DNA of 64,000 nucleotides from JACQFK01 sp964619955 (GCA_964619955.1 CAZUJF010000022.1:16870-80869), one strand, 5' to 3'; shown: positions 9,244 to 18,047, numbered from the stretch's first letter. Made by a program: numbers and translations. Notes: generated from the letters alone by a model not told the origin.

Positions 9244-10203
9244 ATGGCAACTCAGAGTGGGCTTCGCTGGCCGCTGGTGGTGGCGGCGGCGGGGGCCCTT
9301 GCCCTGGGGGCGGCCGTCTGGCGGCGCAAGTCCCCGGAGCCCCCGCAGCCGCTTCCAGCGCGGCAGGCGCAGTCGGTGGATGTCCGTCGAATCCAGGATG
9401 AGGGCAGTTCCACCCGGCCTGCCCCCGAGGAGGCATTCCTGGAGAAGCTGGCCTCGGAAGCGGTGAAAGCTCCGGACGCCGTCGACGCCTCGAAAATCCG
9501 AGAGGAGTCCCGCCGCGTTTTCGGAGAACTCCGCGAAGCGTTCCGGAAAATGAAGGCGCTGGCGGAGGCCCTGAAGAAGACCCATCCCGACCGTTACGCG
9601 GCCGAGATGGAAGCCCTTCGCAAGGAGTTGCTCCCCTTGTTCCAGTCCGCCGGCGGCCTGCTCAAGGACTCGGACGTCGCCGTCGGCGAACTGCTCAAGA
9701 TCCTCAAGGCGGAGGGGGATCCCCTCGTGAAGGAGCGGCTTTCCCTGGTGCTCCGCTTCGCTCCGCCGGCGAAGGCCACCGATGCCTTGGCCGAACTGTC
9801 CCGCTCCCAGGATACGGGCGACCGCCGTGCGGCCATCGCGTCGCTCTCGGAACTCCCTTCGGACCAGGGCATCCGGGTCCTGGTCGAGCGCGCCAAGGAG
9901 GACGTCGATCCGGGAAACCGGGAGCGCGCGATCGTGGGCCTGGGGAAATCTCTCGCGAAGCCCAGTCCGATGGTGGGGGAGGCCCGGGACACGGCCATGG
10001 AAACGATCCGCGCGTTCACCCATCCCGACCACCCGCTGGAACTCCGGGCGGCCGCCTGGGACGCCTTCGGCTATCCTCCGAGATTGTCGGAGTCGGACAT
10101 GAAGCTGGTGAGGGAGGCGATCCACGCGGAGAAGGACACGCACGTCAAGAAGGCCGTCCAGGGGGCCCTGAGACGGCAGCTGGCGAGGATGCAGGCGAAA
10201 TAG
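9244..10203 (+). CDS. Membrane-anchored HEAT-like helical repeat protein
   Basis: 319 aa, start ATG 9244 with a GGAGG site 4-8 nt upstream. Residues about 8-25 form a single transmembrane segment or uncleaved signal, followed by a Pro-rich linker. From about residue 70 the chain is alpha-helical with a charged coiled-coil-like part. It then has HEAT/PBS-like repeats (for example RAAIASLSELP and RERAIVGLGKSL spaced about 35 residues apart). Such proteins usually serve as protein-binding scaffolds. The function is not known. The next gene, glyS, has its own promoter-like elements, so co-transcription is not needed. Confidence 0.65.
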   Translation: MATQSGLRWPLVVAAAGALALGAAVWRRKSPEPPQPLPARQAQSVDVRRIQDEGSSTRPAPEEAFLEKLASEAVKAPDAVDASKIREESRRVFGELREAFRKMKALAEALKKTHPDRYAAEMEALRKELLPLFQSAGGLLKDSDVAVGELLKILKAEGDPLVKERLSLVLRFAPPAKATDALAELSRSQDTGDRRAAIASLSELPSDQGIRVLVERAKEDVDPGNRERAIVGLGKSLAKPSPMVGEARDTAMETIRAFTHPDHPLELRAAAWDAFGYPPRLSESDMKLVREAIHAEKDTHVKKAVQGALRRQLARMQAK

Positions 10204-10221
10204 GCGCCCTCCGGTCCCCCC

Positions 10222-10251
10222 TTGCCAAGCCCGCCCGTCAGATGCTAGCTT
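10222..10251 (+). promoter_or_regulatory. Promoter of glycyl-tRNA synthetase gene
   Basis: TTGCCA (10222-10227) and TAGCTT (10246-10251) are separated by 18 bp. The -10 box is 9 nt from the ATG, so the transcript would have almost no leader. No Shine-Dalgarno is present. Confidence 0.5.
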
Positions 10252-10260
10252 CTCCCCCCT

Positions 10261-11823
10261 ATGGTTGAACTCGACACCATCGTCTCCCTCTGCAAGCGCC
10301 GCGGCTTCGTCTTCCAGTCCTCCGAGATCTACGGCGGCCTCGGCTCGGCCTGGGATTACGGTCCGCTCGGCGTCGAGTACAAGAACAACATCAAGCGGCT
10401 CTGGTGGCGCGACATGGTCACCCGCCGCGACGACATGGTCGGCGTCGACTGCGCCATCACCATGCATCCCACCGTCTGGAAGGCCTCCGGCCACGCCGAC
10501 AACTTCGCCGACCCCTTCACGGGCTGCACGGACTGTAACAAGTACTACCGCGCGGATCATCTGAAGGAGGCCCAGGTCAAGGCCAAGTGGGTCCTCGCCA
10601 TCCAGAAGGTCCTTCAGGGGCCCGCCGCCGCCAAAGACCGCGAAAAGGCCCTCAAGAACTGGGCCGCCAGCGACGGCAAGAAGGGCGCCCCCGGCCTGCC
10701 CTGGGTGAAGGATGCCACCGTGTCCCCCGTGGACGGCCTCGAAGCCCTGCTCGACGGCAGCCGCGTCGCCTGCCCGAACTGCGGCGGACGCATGTCCGAC
10801 CCCGTCCCCGCCAACCTCATGCTCAAGACCACGCTGGGTCCCGTCGAGGCCACCGGCACCGTCACGTTCCTGCGCCCCGAAACCGCGCAGGGCATCTTCG
10901 TGAACTTCGACAACGTCCTGCAGTCCTCCCGCAAGAAGCTGCCCTTCGGCGTCGCGCAGTCGGGCAAGAGCTTCCGGAACGAGATCACCCCGGGCAACTT
11001 CACGTTCCGCACCCGCGAGTTCGAGCAGATGGAGATCGAGTTCTTCTGCAAGCCGGGCACCGACGAGGACTGGCACCAGAAGTGGATCGACACCCGCTTC
11101 GGCTGGTATCTCAAGTACGGCATCCACAAGGACCGCATCAAGATCCGCGAACACGCCAAGGACGAGCTCGCCCACTACGCCAAGCGCTGCGTCGACATCG
11201 AGTATCTCTTCCCGATGGGCTGGAGCGAGCTCGAGGGCATCGCGAACCGCACCGACTACGACTTGAAACAGCACACGAAGTTCAGCGGCAAGTCGCTGGA
11301 GTACTTCGACGAGGAGACGAAGTCCAAGTTCGTCCCCTACGTCATCGAGCCCTCCGCGGGCGCGGACCGCTCCGCCCTCGCGTTCCTCATCGACGCGTAC
11401 CGCGAAGAGGAGGTCAAGGGCGAGAAGCGCGTCGTGCTCGGCTTCCATCCCGAGGTTGCGCCCATCAAGGTCGCCGTCCTGCCGCTGCTCAAGAAGAACG
11501 ACAAGATCGTCGGCACCGCCAAGGGGCTCGTCGCCCAGCTGCGCGAGCGCTGGAACTCCGTCTACGACGACACCGCCGCGATCGGCAAGCTCTACCGCCG
11601 CCAGGACGAGGTGGGCACGCCGTTCTGCGTCACCGTCGACGTCCAGACCGTCGGCGACGAGCAGGCCCTGCCCGACAACAAGGTCACGATCCGCGAGCGC
11701 GACAGCATGCAGCAGATGCGCGTCCCGGTCGCCGAGATCGAGACCGTGATGAGCCAGCTCATGTCGGGGAAGTGGTCGGAGCTGGCGCCGAAGTATCCGA
11801 CGGCGGCGGCGCCGGCTATTTAA
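10261..11823 (+). CDS. glyQS: Glycyl-tRNA synthetase, alpha2 (eukaryote/archaeal-like) type
   Basis: 520 aa. The N-terminal RGFVFQSSEIYGGLGSAWDY is the class II signature of the homodimeric glycyl-tRNA synthetase. A zinc-binding CPNCGGR segment follows near residues 176-182. Motif 2 is seen as GKSFRNEITPGNFTFRTREF, with EMEIEFF after it. Motif 3 (about residues 360-385, EPSAGADRSALAFL) binds ATP. The C-terminal anticodon-binding domain includes PIKVAVLPLLKK. It charges tRNA-Gly in the cytoplasm. The last 8 nt overlap the convergent TPR gene. Confidence 0.95.
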   Translation: MVELDTIVSLCKRRGFVFQSSEIYGGLGSAWDYGPLGVEYKNNIKRLWWRDMVTRRDDMVGVDCAITMHPTVWKASGHADNFADPFTGCTDCNKYYRADHLKEAQVKAKWVLAIQKVLQGPAAAKDREKALKNWAASDGKKGAPGLPWVKDATVSPVDGLEALLDGSRVACPNCGGRMSDPVPANLMLKTTLGPVEATGTVTFLRPETAQGIFVNFDNVLQSSRKKLPFGVAQSGKSFRNEITPGNFTFRTREFEQMEIEFFCKPGTDEDWHQKWIDTRFGWYLKYGIHKDRIKIREHAKDELAHYAKRCVDIEYLFPMGWSELEGIANRTDYDLKQHTKFSGKSLEYFDEETKSKFVPYVIEPSAGADRSALAFLIDAYREEEVKGEKRVVLGFHPEVAPIKVAVLPLLKKNDKIVGTAKGLVAQLRERWNSVYDDTAAIGKLYRRQDEVGTPFCVTVDVQTVGDEQALPDNKVTIRERDSMQQMRVPVAEIETVMSQLMSGKWSELAPKYPTAAAPAI

Positions 11824-13087
11824 GCCGCTCGAGGGCCTTCTTCGCCTCGGCGTGTTTGGGGTCCGCGCTCAGCGCCTGTTTGTACTCCGCCACCGCGTCC
11901 CGCTTCCGGTCCAGCCGCTCGTAGGTCACGCCGAGGTTGTAGTGGGCGGAGGCGCTTTCCGGGTCCAGCGCGACCGCCTCCCGCAGCACCTCGCGGGCGA
12001 GATCCGGCAGATCCTTCGAGAGATAGGCCGCGCCGAGGTTCGTGCGGGCGGGTTCGGAATGGGGGTCCAGCTCGCAGGCCTTCTTCAGCTCCGGGATCGC
12101 CGCCTCGGGTTTGCGCGCCTTGAGCAGGCAGAGGCCGAGGTTGTAGCGCGCATCGACGTCCTGCGGGTCGATCTCCACGCCCTTGCGGTACGCGGCCTCC
12201 GCCTCTCCCAGCCGGTTCTGGCGCAGGAAGATCGTGCCGATGGCGACGTGCACGTCGGGGAAGCCCGGCAGGACGACTGCGGCGGCCTCGAAGTCGGCGC
12301 GCGCCTCGTCGAGGCGGCCCTCCCGGTACGCGCGTTCGCCGGACTGGTACTTGAGCAGGAAGGCCTGGCGTTCCTCGGGTCCGAGGGGCGGCGGCGGATG
12401 GATGCGCAGGGTGCCCATGGAGGCCTCGACGGACTCGCGATAACGCCCGTACCAGGCCGCGGAGCAGTTGAAGCCGAGGACGTATTTCCGGTTGCCGTCG
12501 GAGAGGAACGTGAAGACGGCCTGCTGGCGGACGGGGAAGTCCGCCTCCTCGAACGTGACGACGAACTGGTAGCCCTGGCGGTCCCGCACGGCGACCGCCT
12601 TCTCGCGCTCGAACTCGACGTTCTTCGTTCCGCTGCGGAAGGCGTCCTTGTACGCGGCGACGAACTCCGCGAGCTCCTTGGACGAGGTCTGGATGAAGAG
12701 GTCCATGCGCGGCTGGTAGAGCTCGTCCTTGGGGCCGTAGAAGCTCACGGACGCCTTGCCCTGCTCCTTTCCCCTGCTCCACTGGCGGGGCAGCTGGAGC
12801 TTGATGCCGAGGAAGGGGTGGCTGAACGCGGTGCCGAGGCGGGCGGGTTTGGACGCCGCCGCGGCGGAGGGCGCGGGTTTTGCAGGAGGCGTGTAATCCT
12901 TCTTCTCGACGCGCTCGACCTGGTCCTTGGGGAGCGTGACGACGCCCGTGGCGGTTTCGATTTCGAGCTTGTCGCCGAGGTCCCTGACGCGTCCCTCGAC
13001 CTTGCCGCCGTTGCGGAGGTGGACGACGTCGGCCCGGGCCGAGGAGGCCAGGCAGAGGCAGGCGACGAGGATCCCAACGCGCCGCAT
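11816..13087 (-). CDS. Exported TPR-repeat protein
   Basis: 423 aa from the ATG at 13087, chosen because MRRVGILVACLCLASSARA is a clean signal peptide with an AxA cleavage site. A TATCAT -10-like box lies 6 nt before it. After the signal comes a short SH3-like or DUF-type beta segment (residues about 20-60, HLRNGGKVEGRV), typical of planctomycete exported proteins, then a mixed domain. At least four TPR units follow from about residue 245 (YRKGVEIDPQDVDARYNLG, REAVALDPESASAHYNLG and others). It is probably a periplasmic protein-interaction scaffold. Confidence 0.75.
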   Translation of the reverse strand: MRRVGILVACLCLASSARADVVHLRNGGKVEGRVRDLGDKLEIETATGVVTLPKDQVERVEKKDYTPPAKPAPSAAAASKPARLGTAFSHPFLGIKLQLPRQWSRGKEQGKASVSFYGPKDELYQPRMDLFIQTSSKELAEFVAAYKDAFRSGTKNVEFEREKAVAVRDRQGYQFVVTFEEADFPVRQQAVFTFLSDGNRKYVLGFNCSAAWYGRYRESVEASMGTLRIHPPPPLGPEERQAFLLKYQSGERAYREGRLDEARADFEAAAVVLPGFPDVHVAIGTIFLRQNRLGEAEAAYRKGVEIDPQDVDARYNLGLCLLKARKPEAAIPELKKACELDPHSEPARTNLGAAYLSKDLPDLAREVLREAVALDPESASAHYNLGVTYERLDRKRDAVAEYKQALSADPKHAEAKKALERLK

Positions 13088-13133
13088 CTGCGCATGATAG
13101 AACTTGCGGCCCCGGCAGGTGTAGTCTTTATGA

Positions 13134-14486
13134 ATGCTCCGCATCGAGGGTCCCGGCGGCGGCCGCTATTGCGACGGCCTGTCCCGGCGGAGCTTCCTGC
13201 GGATCGGCGGACTCGGGCTGGGCGGTCTCGGCCTGCCGCAGCTCCTGCGGGCGCAGGCGGAAGCGCCGAGGCCTGCGAAGAGCGGCGGCCTGGGCCACAA
13301 GGCCGTGATCATGGTCTACATGCCGGGCGGTCCGCCGCACCAGGACATGTACGACCTCAAGATGGACGCGCCCTCGGAGGTCCGCGGGGAGTTCCGGCCC
13401 ATCCGCACGAACGTCGACGGCATCCAGATCTGCGAGCTGCTGCCGAAGCTCGCCGGGATGATGGACAAGCTCGTGCCCATCCGCTCCATCGTGGGCGCCA
13501 AGGACCGCCATGAATCCTTCCAGTGCCTCACGGGACGCCTTAACGACAACCTGCCGCGGGGAGGCTGGCCCGAACTGGGCGCGGTGGTGTCCCGCCTGCA
13601 GGGCGGCGTCCTGAGCGGCGTGCCGCCGTTTCTCGCGCTCTCGCCCCGCATGCAGCATCGTCCGTACAACAACGGGACGCCGGGCTTCCTCGGGCCCGCG
13701 CATGCGCCGTTCAAGCCCGAGGATGAGGGCCGCAACGACCTCGTCCTCAACGGCATCACGCCGGAGCGCCTCGAGGACCGGCGCAAGCTGCTCAGCAGCC
13801 TGGACCAGTTCCGGCGCGACACCGACCAGCAGCGCATGATGGAAGGGCTGGATGTCTATGCGCAGCAGGCCTTCGGCATGCTGACGTCCAGCCAGCTCGC
13901 GAAGGCGCTCGATCTGAAGCTGGAGGCGTCCGCCGTGCGCGAGCGCTACGGTCTGGGGACCGCGACGCATCAGGGGGACGGCGCCCCGCGCCTGAACCAG
14001 CAGTTCCTGCTCGCCCGCCGCCTCGTCGAGGCGGGGGTGCGCTGCGTGACGTTCAGCTACAGCTTCTGGGATTTCCACGGGAAGAACTTCGACAACGCCC
14101 GCAAGAACCTGCCCGACTTCGACCAGGCGATGAGCGCGCTCGTGAGCGACCTGCACGAGCGCGGGCTCGACAAGGACGTGACGGTGATCGCATGGGGCGA
14201 GTTCGGGCGCACGCCGCGCATCAACAAGGACGGCGGCCGCGACCACTGGCCGGGCGTCTCCTGCGCGCTGCTGGCCGGCGGCGGCCTGCGCACGGGGCAG
14301 GTCATCGGGTCGACGTCGCGGGACGGCGGCGAGGCGGCCGATCGTCCTGTGCATTTCCAGGACGTCTTCGCGACCCTCTATCACGCGCTTGGTATCGATG
14401 TCGCCTCGGCGCAGGTCGTCGATCTGACGGGGCGTCCGCACTTCCTGATCGATCCAGAGTACAAACCCCTTCGCGAACTTATCTGA
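13134..14486 (+). CDS. DUF1501 family protein, Tat-exported
   Basis: 450 aa. The N-terminus has SRRSFLRIGGLGLGG (about residues 17-31), a twin-arginine signal. The body has the sulfatase/alkaline-phosphatase-fold features of DUF1501: a VYMPGGPPHQDMYDLKMDAP segment near the start, AKDRHES, and WGEFGRTPRIN plus GRDHWPG near residues 355-373. DUF1501 proteins are greatly expanded in planctomycetes, often beside DUF1549/DUF1553 genes. No such partner is seen here. The enzymatic role is unknown. It overlaps the next convergent gene by 8 nt. Confidence 0.85.
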   Translation: MLRIEGPGGGRYCDGLSRRSFLRIGGLGLGGLGLPQLLRAQAEAPRPAKSGGLGHKAVIMVYMPGGPPHQDMYDLKMDAPSEVRGEFRPIRTNVDGIQICELLPKLAGMMDKLVPIRSIVGAKDRHESFQCLTGRLNDNLPRGGWPELGAVVSRLQGGVLSGVPPFLALSPRMQHRPYNNGTPGFLGPAHAPFKPEDEGRNDLVLNGITPERLEDRRKLLSSLDQFRRDTDQQRMMEGLDVYAQQAFGMLTSSQLAKALDLKLEASAVRERYGLGTATHQGDGAPRLNQQFLLARRLVEAGVRCVTFSYSFWDFHGKNFDNARKNLPDFDQAMSALVSDLHERGLDKDVTVIAWGEFGRTPRINKDGGRDHWPGVSCALLAGGGLRTGQVIGSTSRDGGEAADRPVHFQDVFATLYHALGIDVASAQVVDLTGRPHFLIDPEYKPLRELI

Positions 14487-15045
14487 GGCGCCACGCGACC
14501 GTGACGAGGCGGGGGCCGTTTGCCGTGTCGATCCGCTGCACGAGCCAGGTGAGCACGCGGGGCACTTTCAGCCCGGCAATGTCCACCGGCTCTGCCGCGG
14601 TGGGCTCGGGGCCCACTTCCAGGGCATAGTCCAGCGAGAGTTCCTCCGTCTTCAAGCCGCAGGGCTTCGGGGCAGCCCGCGCCCGGATCGTCCAGCGTCC
14701 CTGGGCGGCCCCCGAGGTGCGCTTGTTCATCGCCGCCACGAGGAAGACCGGGTCGTCGAAGTGGTATTCGTCGTCGCCCGCCCAGAAGAGGCGGTACCAG
14801 CCGTCGTGATCCGTCAGGCTCATGACCCGGCGGCTTTCCACGAGTTCCATCGGATGGCGGCAGTCCTTGCCGTCGGGAGCGGGGTGGATCAGGGCTTCGG
14901 GCAGCACCCTCCAGAGCAGGCCGTCGTCCTTGTCGATGTTGGGTCCGGACGGCGGGGGCGTGAAGTTCTCGTAGGTGTCCGGCTCAAAGTAATTGAAGGC
15001 GAGCAGGATCGCGGCGGCGGTCAAAGCGGCCAGCAGGACCTTCAT
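14479..15045 (-). CDS. Uncharacterised membrane-anchored protein co-transcribed with AAA ATPase A
   Basis: 188 aa. It begins with MKVLLAALTAAAILLAFNYF, a single signal anchor or uncleaved signal peptide. The rest is a soluble domain with no family I recognise. The ATG overlaps the stop codon of the upstream AAA ATPase (15042-15045), so it is translationally coupled to it. This makes it a candidate membrane partner or adaptor of the ATPase. It contains several WxRLFW- and DDEYHFDDP-type aromatic/acidic patches but no catalytic motif. Confidence 0.65.
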   Translation of the reverse strand: MKVLLAALTAAAILLAFNYFEPDTYENFTPPPSGPNIDKDDGLLWRVLPEALIHPAPDGKDCRHPMELVESRRVMSLTDHDGWYRLFWAGDDEYHFDDPVFLVAAMNKRTSGAAQGRWTIRARAAPKPCGLKTEELSLDYALEVGPEPTAAEPVDIAGLKVPRVLTWLVQRIDTANGPRLVTVAWRLR

Positions 15046-16160
15046 CGGCCGGCCTGGAAGCGCTTGAAGCGGGCGACGTCCTCGGCGCTGACGGAGGGGC
15101 GCAGCGTGGCGAGCACGCGCTCGAAATCCTCGCTCGCGAGAGGGCGGTCGTCCGCCTTGCCGACCGCCTCGAGGAAGATCTGTTCCGCCGTCTTGCGGCA
15201 GAGATACGCCACGTCGGCGCCGCTGTAGCCCTCGAGGCGCCGCGCGAGGCTGCCGAGTTCGACATCGTCCGCCAGGGGGAGGTCCTTGAGGTTCAGTTCC
15301 AGCATGCGGCGACGCGCGGCGAGTTCCGGGAGTCCGACGAGGACCTTCTCATCCAGACGGCCGGGACGCAGCATGGCGGAATCGATGTTCCAGGGCTCGT
15401 TGGTCGCGCCCATGAAGAGGACGGTCTTGCCCTCGCCGGCGTCGAAGCCGTCGAGTTCCGCGAGGATCTGCGGGACGACGCGCGCCATGACGGAGCCCTG
15501 CTCGGTGTCGCGGCGGCGGGGGACGAGGGATTCGACCTCGTCGATGAAGACCACGGCGCGGCCGGCCTCGCGGGCCGCCTCGAAGAGTTTGCGGATGTTC
15601 TTTTCGCTCTCGCCCACCCACTTGTTCATGATCTCCGAGGGCGCGATCGCGAAGAACTCCGCCTCGATCTCGCCGGCGACGGCCTTCGCGATCATGGTCT
15701 TCCCGGTCCCGGGCGGGCCGTAGAGCAGGATGCCGCCGCCCGTGCGGACCTTGTACTTCTTCGCCTTCTCGGGATGGGAGAAGGGGAGGATCATCTTGAG
15801 TCGGATCTGTTCCTTGACGTCGTCGAGGCCCGCGATGTCGTCGAAGCGGACCTTGGGGCGTTCGGACAGCGTCCATTCCTTGGGGACCTCCTCCGCGGGG
15901 GCCCCCGCCTTTCGTCCCGCCGCCTTCTTCGAGGCGGCCTCGCGCCGCGTGCGGACGTTTTTGGCGAGGTCCACCAGCTCTTTCGCCTTCTGCATCCGCA
16001 CTTCGCGGAGCGGCCCCTCGGTCTCCTTGGCGAGCCGAAGCAGGTATTCGGCGGCCTTGAGGAAGTGGTACTTGGCCTCCTCGAGCTCGCCCATCCGGAA
16101 GCGGGCGACGCCCTTGGCCTTGTGTTTCTCGAAGGACTCCAGGAGGAACGTGGCGGGCAT
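15042..16160 (-). CDS. Vps4/katanin-type AAA ATPase with N-terminal MIT-like domain (AAA-A)
   Basis: 372 aa. Residues about 8-70 form a three-helix MIT-like domain (repeating A, L and KAxEYL pattern, with a charged GELEEAKYHFLKAAEYL helix). A linker follows. The AAA module has Walker A GPPGTGKT (148-155), the pore segment MNKWVGESEK (178-187), Walker B FIDEVE (205-210), sensor GATN (251-254), and EPWNIDSAMLRPGRLDEK with an arginine finger. The tail RPSVSAEDVARF (354-365) is the C-terminal helix of the Vps4/katanin/spastin clade. In eukaryotes and archaea such enzymes disassemble ESCRT-III polymers. Its start is set by an upstream TACACT box. It lies near the Snf7-like gene at 17424-18023, separated only by a reversed ATPase gene. 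Confidence 0.88.
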   Translation of the reverse strand: MPATFLLESFEKHKAKGVARFRMGELEEAKYHFLKAAEYLLRLAKETEGPLREVRMQKAKELVDLAKNVRTRREAASKKAAGRKAGAPAEEVPKEWTLSERPKVRFDDIAGLDDVKEQIRLKMILPFSHPEKAKKYKVRTGGGILLYGPPGTGKTMIAKAVAGEIEAEFFAIAPSEIMNKWVGESEKNIRKLFEAAREAGRAVVFIDEVESLVPRRRDTEQGSVMARVVPQILAELDGFDAGEGKTVLFMGATNEPWNIDSAMLRPGRLDEKVLVGLPELAARRRMLELNLKDLPLADDVELGSLARRLEGYSGADVAYLCRKTAEQIFLEAVGKADDRPLASEDFERVLATLRPSVSAEDVARFKRFQAGR

Positions 16161-16169
16161 TGGATCTGG

Positions 16170-16184
16170 GGTCAGTGTAGCACG
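16170..16184 (-). promoter_or_regulatory. CGTGYTACACTG box upstream of AAA-A
   Basis: The minus-strand sequence CGTGCTACACTGACC includes a TACACT -10-like hexamer 13 nt before the ATG at 16160. A nearly identical box (CGTGTTACACTGCCC) lies before the Snf7-like gene at 18048-18062. The two match at 13 of 15 positions (the differences are C/T and A/C). Confidence 0.45.
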
Positions 16185-16224
16185 CGGGAAAGCGGGGTCC
16201 TGCAGAATTGGGCGCCTGAGAGAT

Positions 16225-16261
16225 CCTTGAATATCATGTGCCTATAACGGTATATTCAAGG
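16225..16261 (+). promoter_or_regulatory. Palindromic operator-like site at the DUF4143 ATPase start
   Basis: A perfect 10-bp inverted repeat, CCTTGAATAT (16225-16234) and ATATTCAAGG (16252-16261), flanks 17 bp. A TATAAC hexamer sits between the arms and the ATG follows at 16264. This looks like a dimer-binding operator over the promoter of the 16264 gene, perhaps for autoregulation. Confidence 0.55.
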
Positions 16262-16263
16262 AC

Positions 16264-17427
16264 ATGGCGGAGCTGTCCCGTTCCGGTCTGATCGACGTCC
16301 TCCGGCGCTTGATCGCCCGAAATCCCGTCACGCTCCTGCTGGGTCCGCGTCAATGCGGGAAGACCACCCTTTCCCGGCAGGTGAGCCGGGGGGAGCGGGG
16401 CGCGTACTTCGACCTTGAGGATCCGGAGACCGCCCTTCGGCCGGAAACGGCGAAGCAGGTGCTGGCCCCCCTTCGGGGTCTGGTGGTCATCGATGAGTTT
16501 CAGAGGCAGCCCGGACTCTTCGGGCTCCTGAGGGTGCTCGCGGATCGAAAACCCCTGCCCGCGCGCTTCCTGATCCTGGGGAGCGCCTCCCCGGAGCTGG
16601 TGCGGGGTTCCTCCGAGACGCTGGCCGGACGCGTCGCGCATTGCGAAATGGCGGGCCTGGACTTGGTTGAAGTCGGACGGAAACGGGAGTCCGCCCTCTG
16701 GTTGCGAGGGGGCTTCCCGCCCTCCCTGCTCGCGTCTTCGGACAAGGACAGCTTCCGCTGGCGGCAGGACTTCGTGCAGACCTTCCTGGAACGCGACATC
16801 CCGCAGCTGGGGATCCGGGTGCCGGCTCCCGCGCTCCGGCGCTTCTGGACCATGCTGGCTCACTACCACGGTCAGATCTGGAACGCGGCCGAGCTGGCCC
16901 GGGCCATGGGAACGGGGGAGACCGCCGTGCGCCATCATCTCGACATCCTCTCGGGCGCGTTCATGGTACGGCAGCTGCAGCCCTGGTTCGAGAACGTCGG
17001 CAAACGCCTGGTGAAGTCCCCCAAGATCTACCTGAGAGACACGGGCCTGCTTCACACGCTGCTCGGGTTGCGCAGCCGTCTGGAGCTGCAGGCCCATCCG
17101 AAACTGGGGGCCTCCTGGGAGGGGTTCGCCCTGGATCAGGTCATCCGCCTGCTCGGTGCGGAACGGGATGCGTTCTTCTACCGGACCCAGGCGGGAGCCG
17201 AACTCGACCTTTTCGTCATCCGCGGGGGCCGGCGCTACGGGTTCGAGTTCAAGCACGAGGACGCGCCGCGTCCGAGCAAGTCGATGCACGTGGCCTCTGG
17301 AGATCTCCGGCTGGAGGAGATCTTCGTGGTGCATCCCGGGGAGCGAAGCTACGGGATGGCGGAGGGCATGTCCGCGGTCGCGATACGGGATGTCCCGGGC
17401 CTGATCCGGAAGAAGCGCCTGCGTTAG
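16264..17427 (+). CDS. ATP-binding protein with AAA_14 and DUF4143 domains
   Basis: 387 aa. The N-terminal ATPase has Walker A LLGPRQCGKTTL (about residues 24-35) and Walker B LVVIDEFQR (about 74-82), with a GSASPE sensor near 107. The C-terminal half (RDIPQLGIRVP, AELARAMGTGETAVRHHLDIL, then YLRDTGLLHTLLG and the nuclease-like AELDLFVI...GFEFK) matches DUF4143. This family is scattered across bacteria and archaea by transfer, and its function is unclear. It is on the opposite strand to both neighbours and lies between AAA-A and the Snf7-like gene, as if inserted into an older gene pair. It overlaps the Snf7-like gene end by 4 nt. Confidence 0.85.
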   Translation: MAELSRSGLIDVLRRLIARNPVTLLLGPRQCGKTTLSRQVSRGERGAYFDLEDPETALRPETAKQVLAPLRGLVVIDEFQRQPGLFGLLRVLADRKPLPARFLILGSASPELVRGSSETLAGRVAHCEMAGLDLVEVGRKRESALWLRGGFPPSLLASSDKDSFRWRQDFVQTFLERDIPQLGIRVPAPALRRFWTMLAHYHGQIWNAAELARAMGTGETAVRHHLDILSGAFMVRQLQPWFENVGKRLVKSPKIYLRDTGLLHTLLGLRSRLELQAHPKLGASWEGFALDQVIRLLGAERDAFFYRTQAGAELDLFVIRGGRRYGFEFKHEDAPRPSKSMHVASGDLRLEEIFVVHPGERSYGMAEGMSAVAIRDVPGLIRKKRLR

Positions 17428-18023
17428 CGGTCCCGGTCCAGCTCGTCGTGGATGTCCTTGAGGCCCTTGTCGATCTCCTTGTCGACGGAGCCGCCCTCCT
17501 CGCGGACGACCTCGTCGGAGAGCATGCGGTCGATCTCGGCATCGCTGACGAGCTCGTTCTCGCCCTCGACCTCGCCGGACATGACGTGCTCCTGGGTCAT
17601 CTCGAGGAAGATCTCCATCTGCTGCTGCAGGGTCTCCGCCTGCATCATGGCCTTCTCGAAGTTTTTCTGGGTCTTGACGATGTCGACGGATCCGTAGACC
17701 TCGCTGACGGCCTTGGCGACGCTGCCCATCGATTTCGCGAAGTCGGCGTCCGACTCAGCCTGGTTCTTGATCTGGACGGCGGTCTCGATCGAGAGCAGCT
17801 GGCGTTCGCGCACGCGCTTCTGCGCCGCCGACTTCTTGAGCTGGCGTTTGAGGAACTCGTACTGCTCCTTGTCGCCGATCTTGCGGGCGCGTTTGGCCTT
17901 CTCGACGTAGGAGAGTTCGTGTTTGGCGAGCTCCTTGATGTTGCGGCGCAGGGAGGCGACGCCCTTGCGGACCTCGATGTCGCGCTCGATCCGCTTCTCG
18001 GCCTTCGACTTGAACATGCCCAC
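17424..18023 (-). CDS. ESCRT-III (Snf7/CHMP, Vps2-like) protein
   Basis: 199 aa and entirely helical by pattern. Residues 1-75 are strongly basic (a long hairpin, with KRARKIGDKEQYEFLKRQL at 44-62). The middle has a FAKSMGSVAKAVSEVYG helix (95-111), and TQKNFEKAMMQAETLQQQM (118-136) follows. The C-terminal third is acidic, with SDAEIDRMLSDE (160-171). This order and charge split match CHMP3/Vps24 and Vps2 proteins, including the acidic EIDRxL helix. The end KGLKDIHDELD (186-196) resembles an MIT-interacting motif. I favour the GTG at 18023 because AGGAG lies 7 nt upstream; an ATG at 18017 is possible. The likely partner is AAA-A. It is expected to polymerise on membranes, which is inference. 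Confidence 0.8.
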   Translation of the reverse strand: MGMFKSKAEKRIERDIEVRKGVASLRRNIKELAKHELSYVEKAKRARKIGDKEQYEFLKRQLKKSAAQKRVRERQLLSIETAVQIKNQAESDADFAKSMGSVAKAVSEVYGSVDIVKTQKNFEKAMMQAETLQQQMEIFLEMTQEHVMSGEVEGENELVSDAEIDRMLSDEVVREEGGSVDKEIDKGLKDIHDELDRDR

Positions 18024-18047
18024 GGGGGTTCTCCTAATCGACGATAC

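Noticed and set aside
7240..11448. A 1402-codon open frame on the minus strand
   Set aside because: It is antisense to the propeller lipoprotein, the HEAT-like protein and glycyl-tRNA synthetase, and is low-complexity. High GC gives such long shadow frames.
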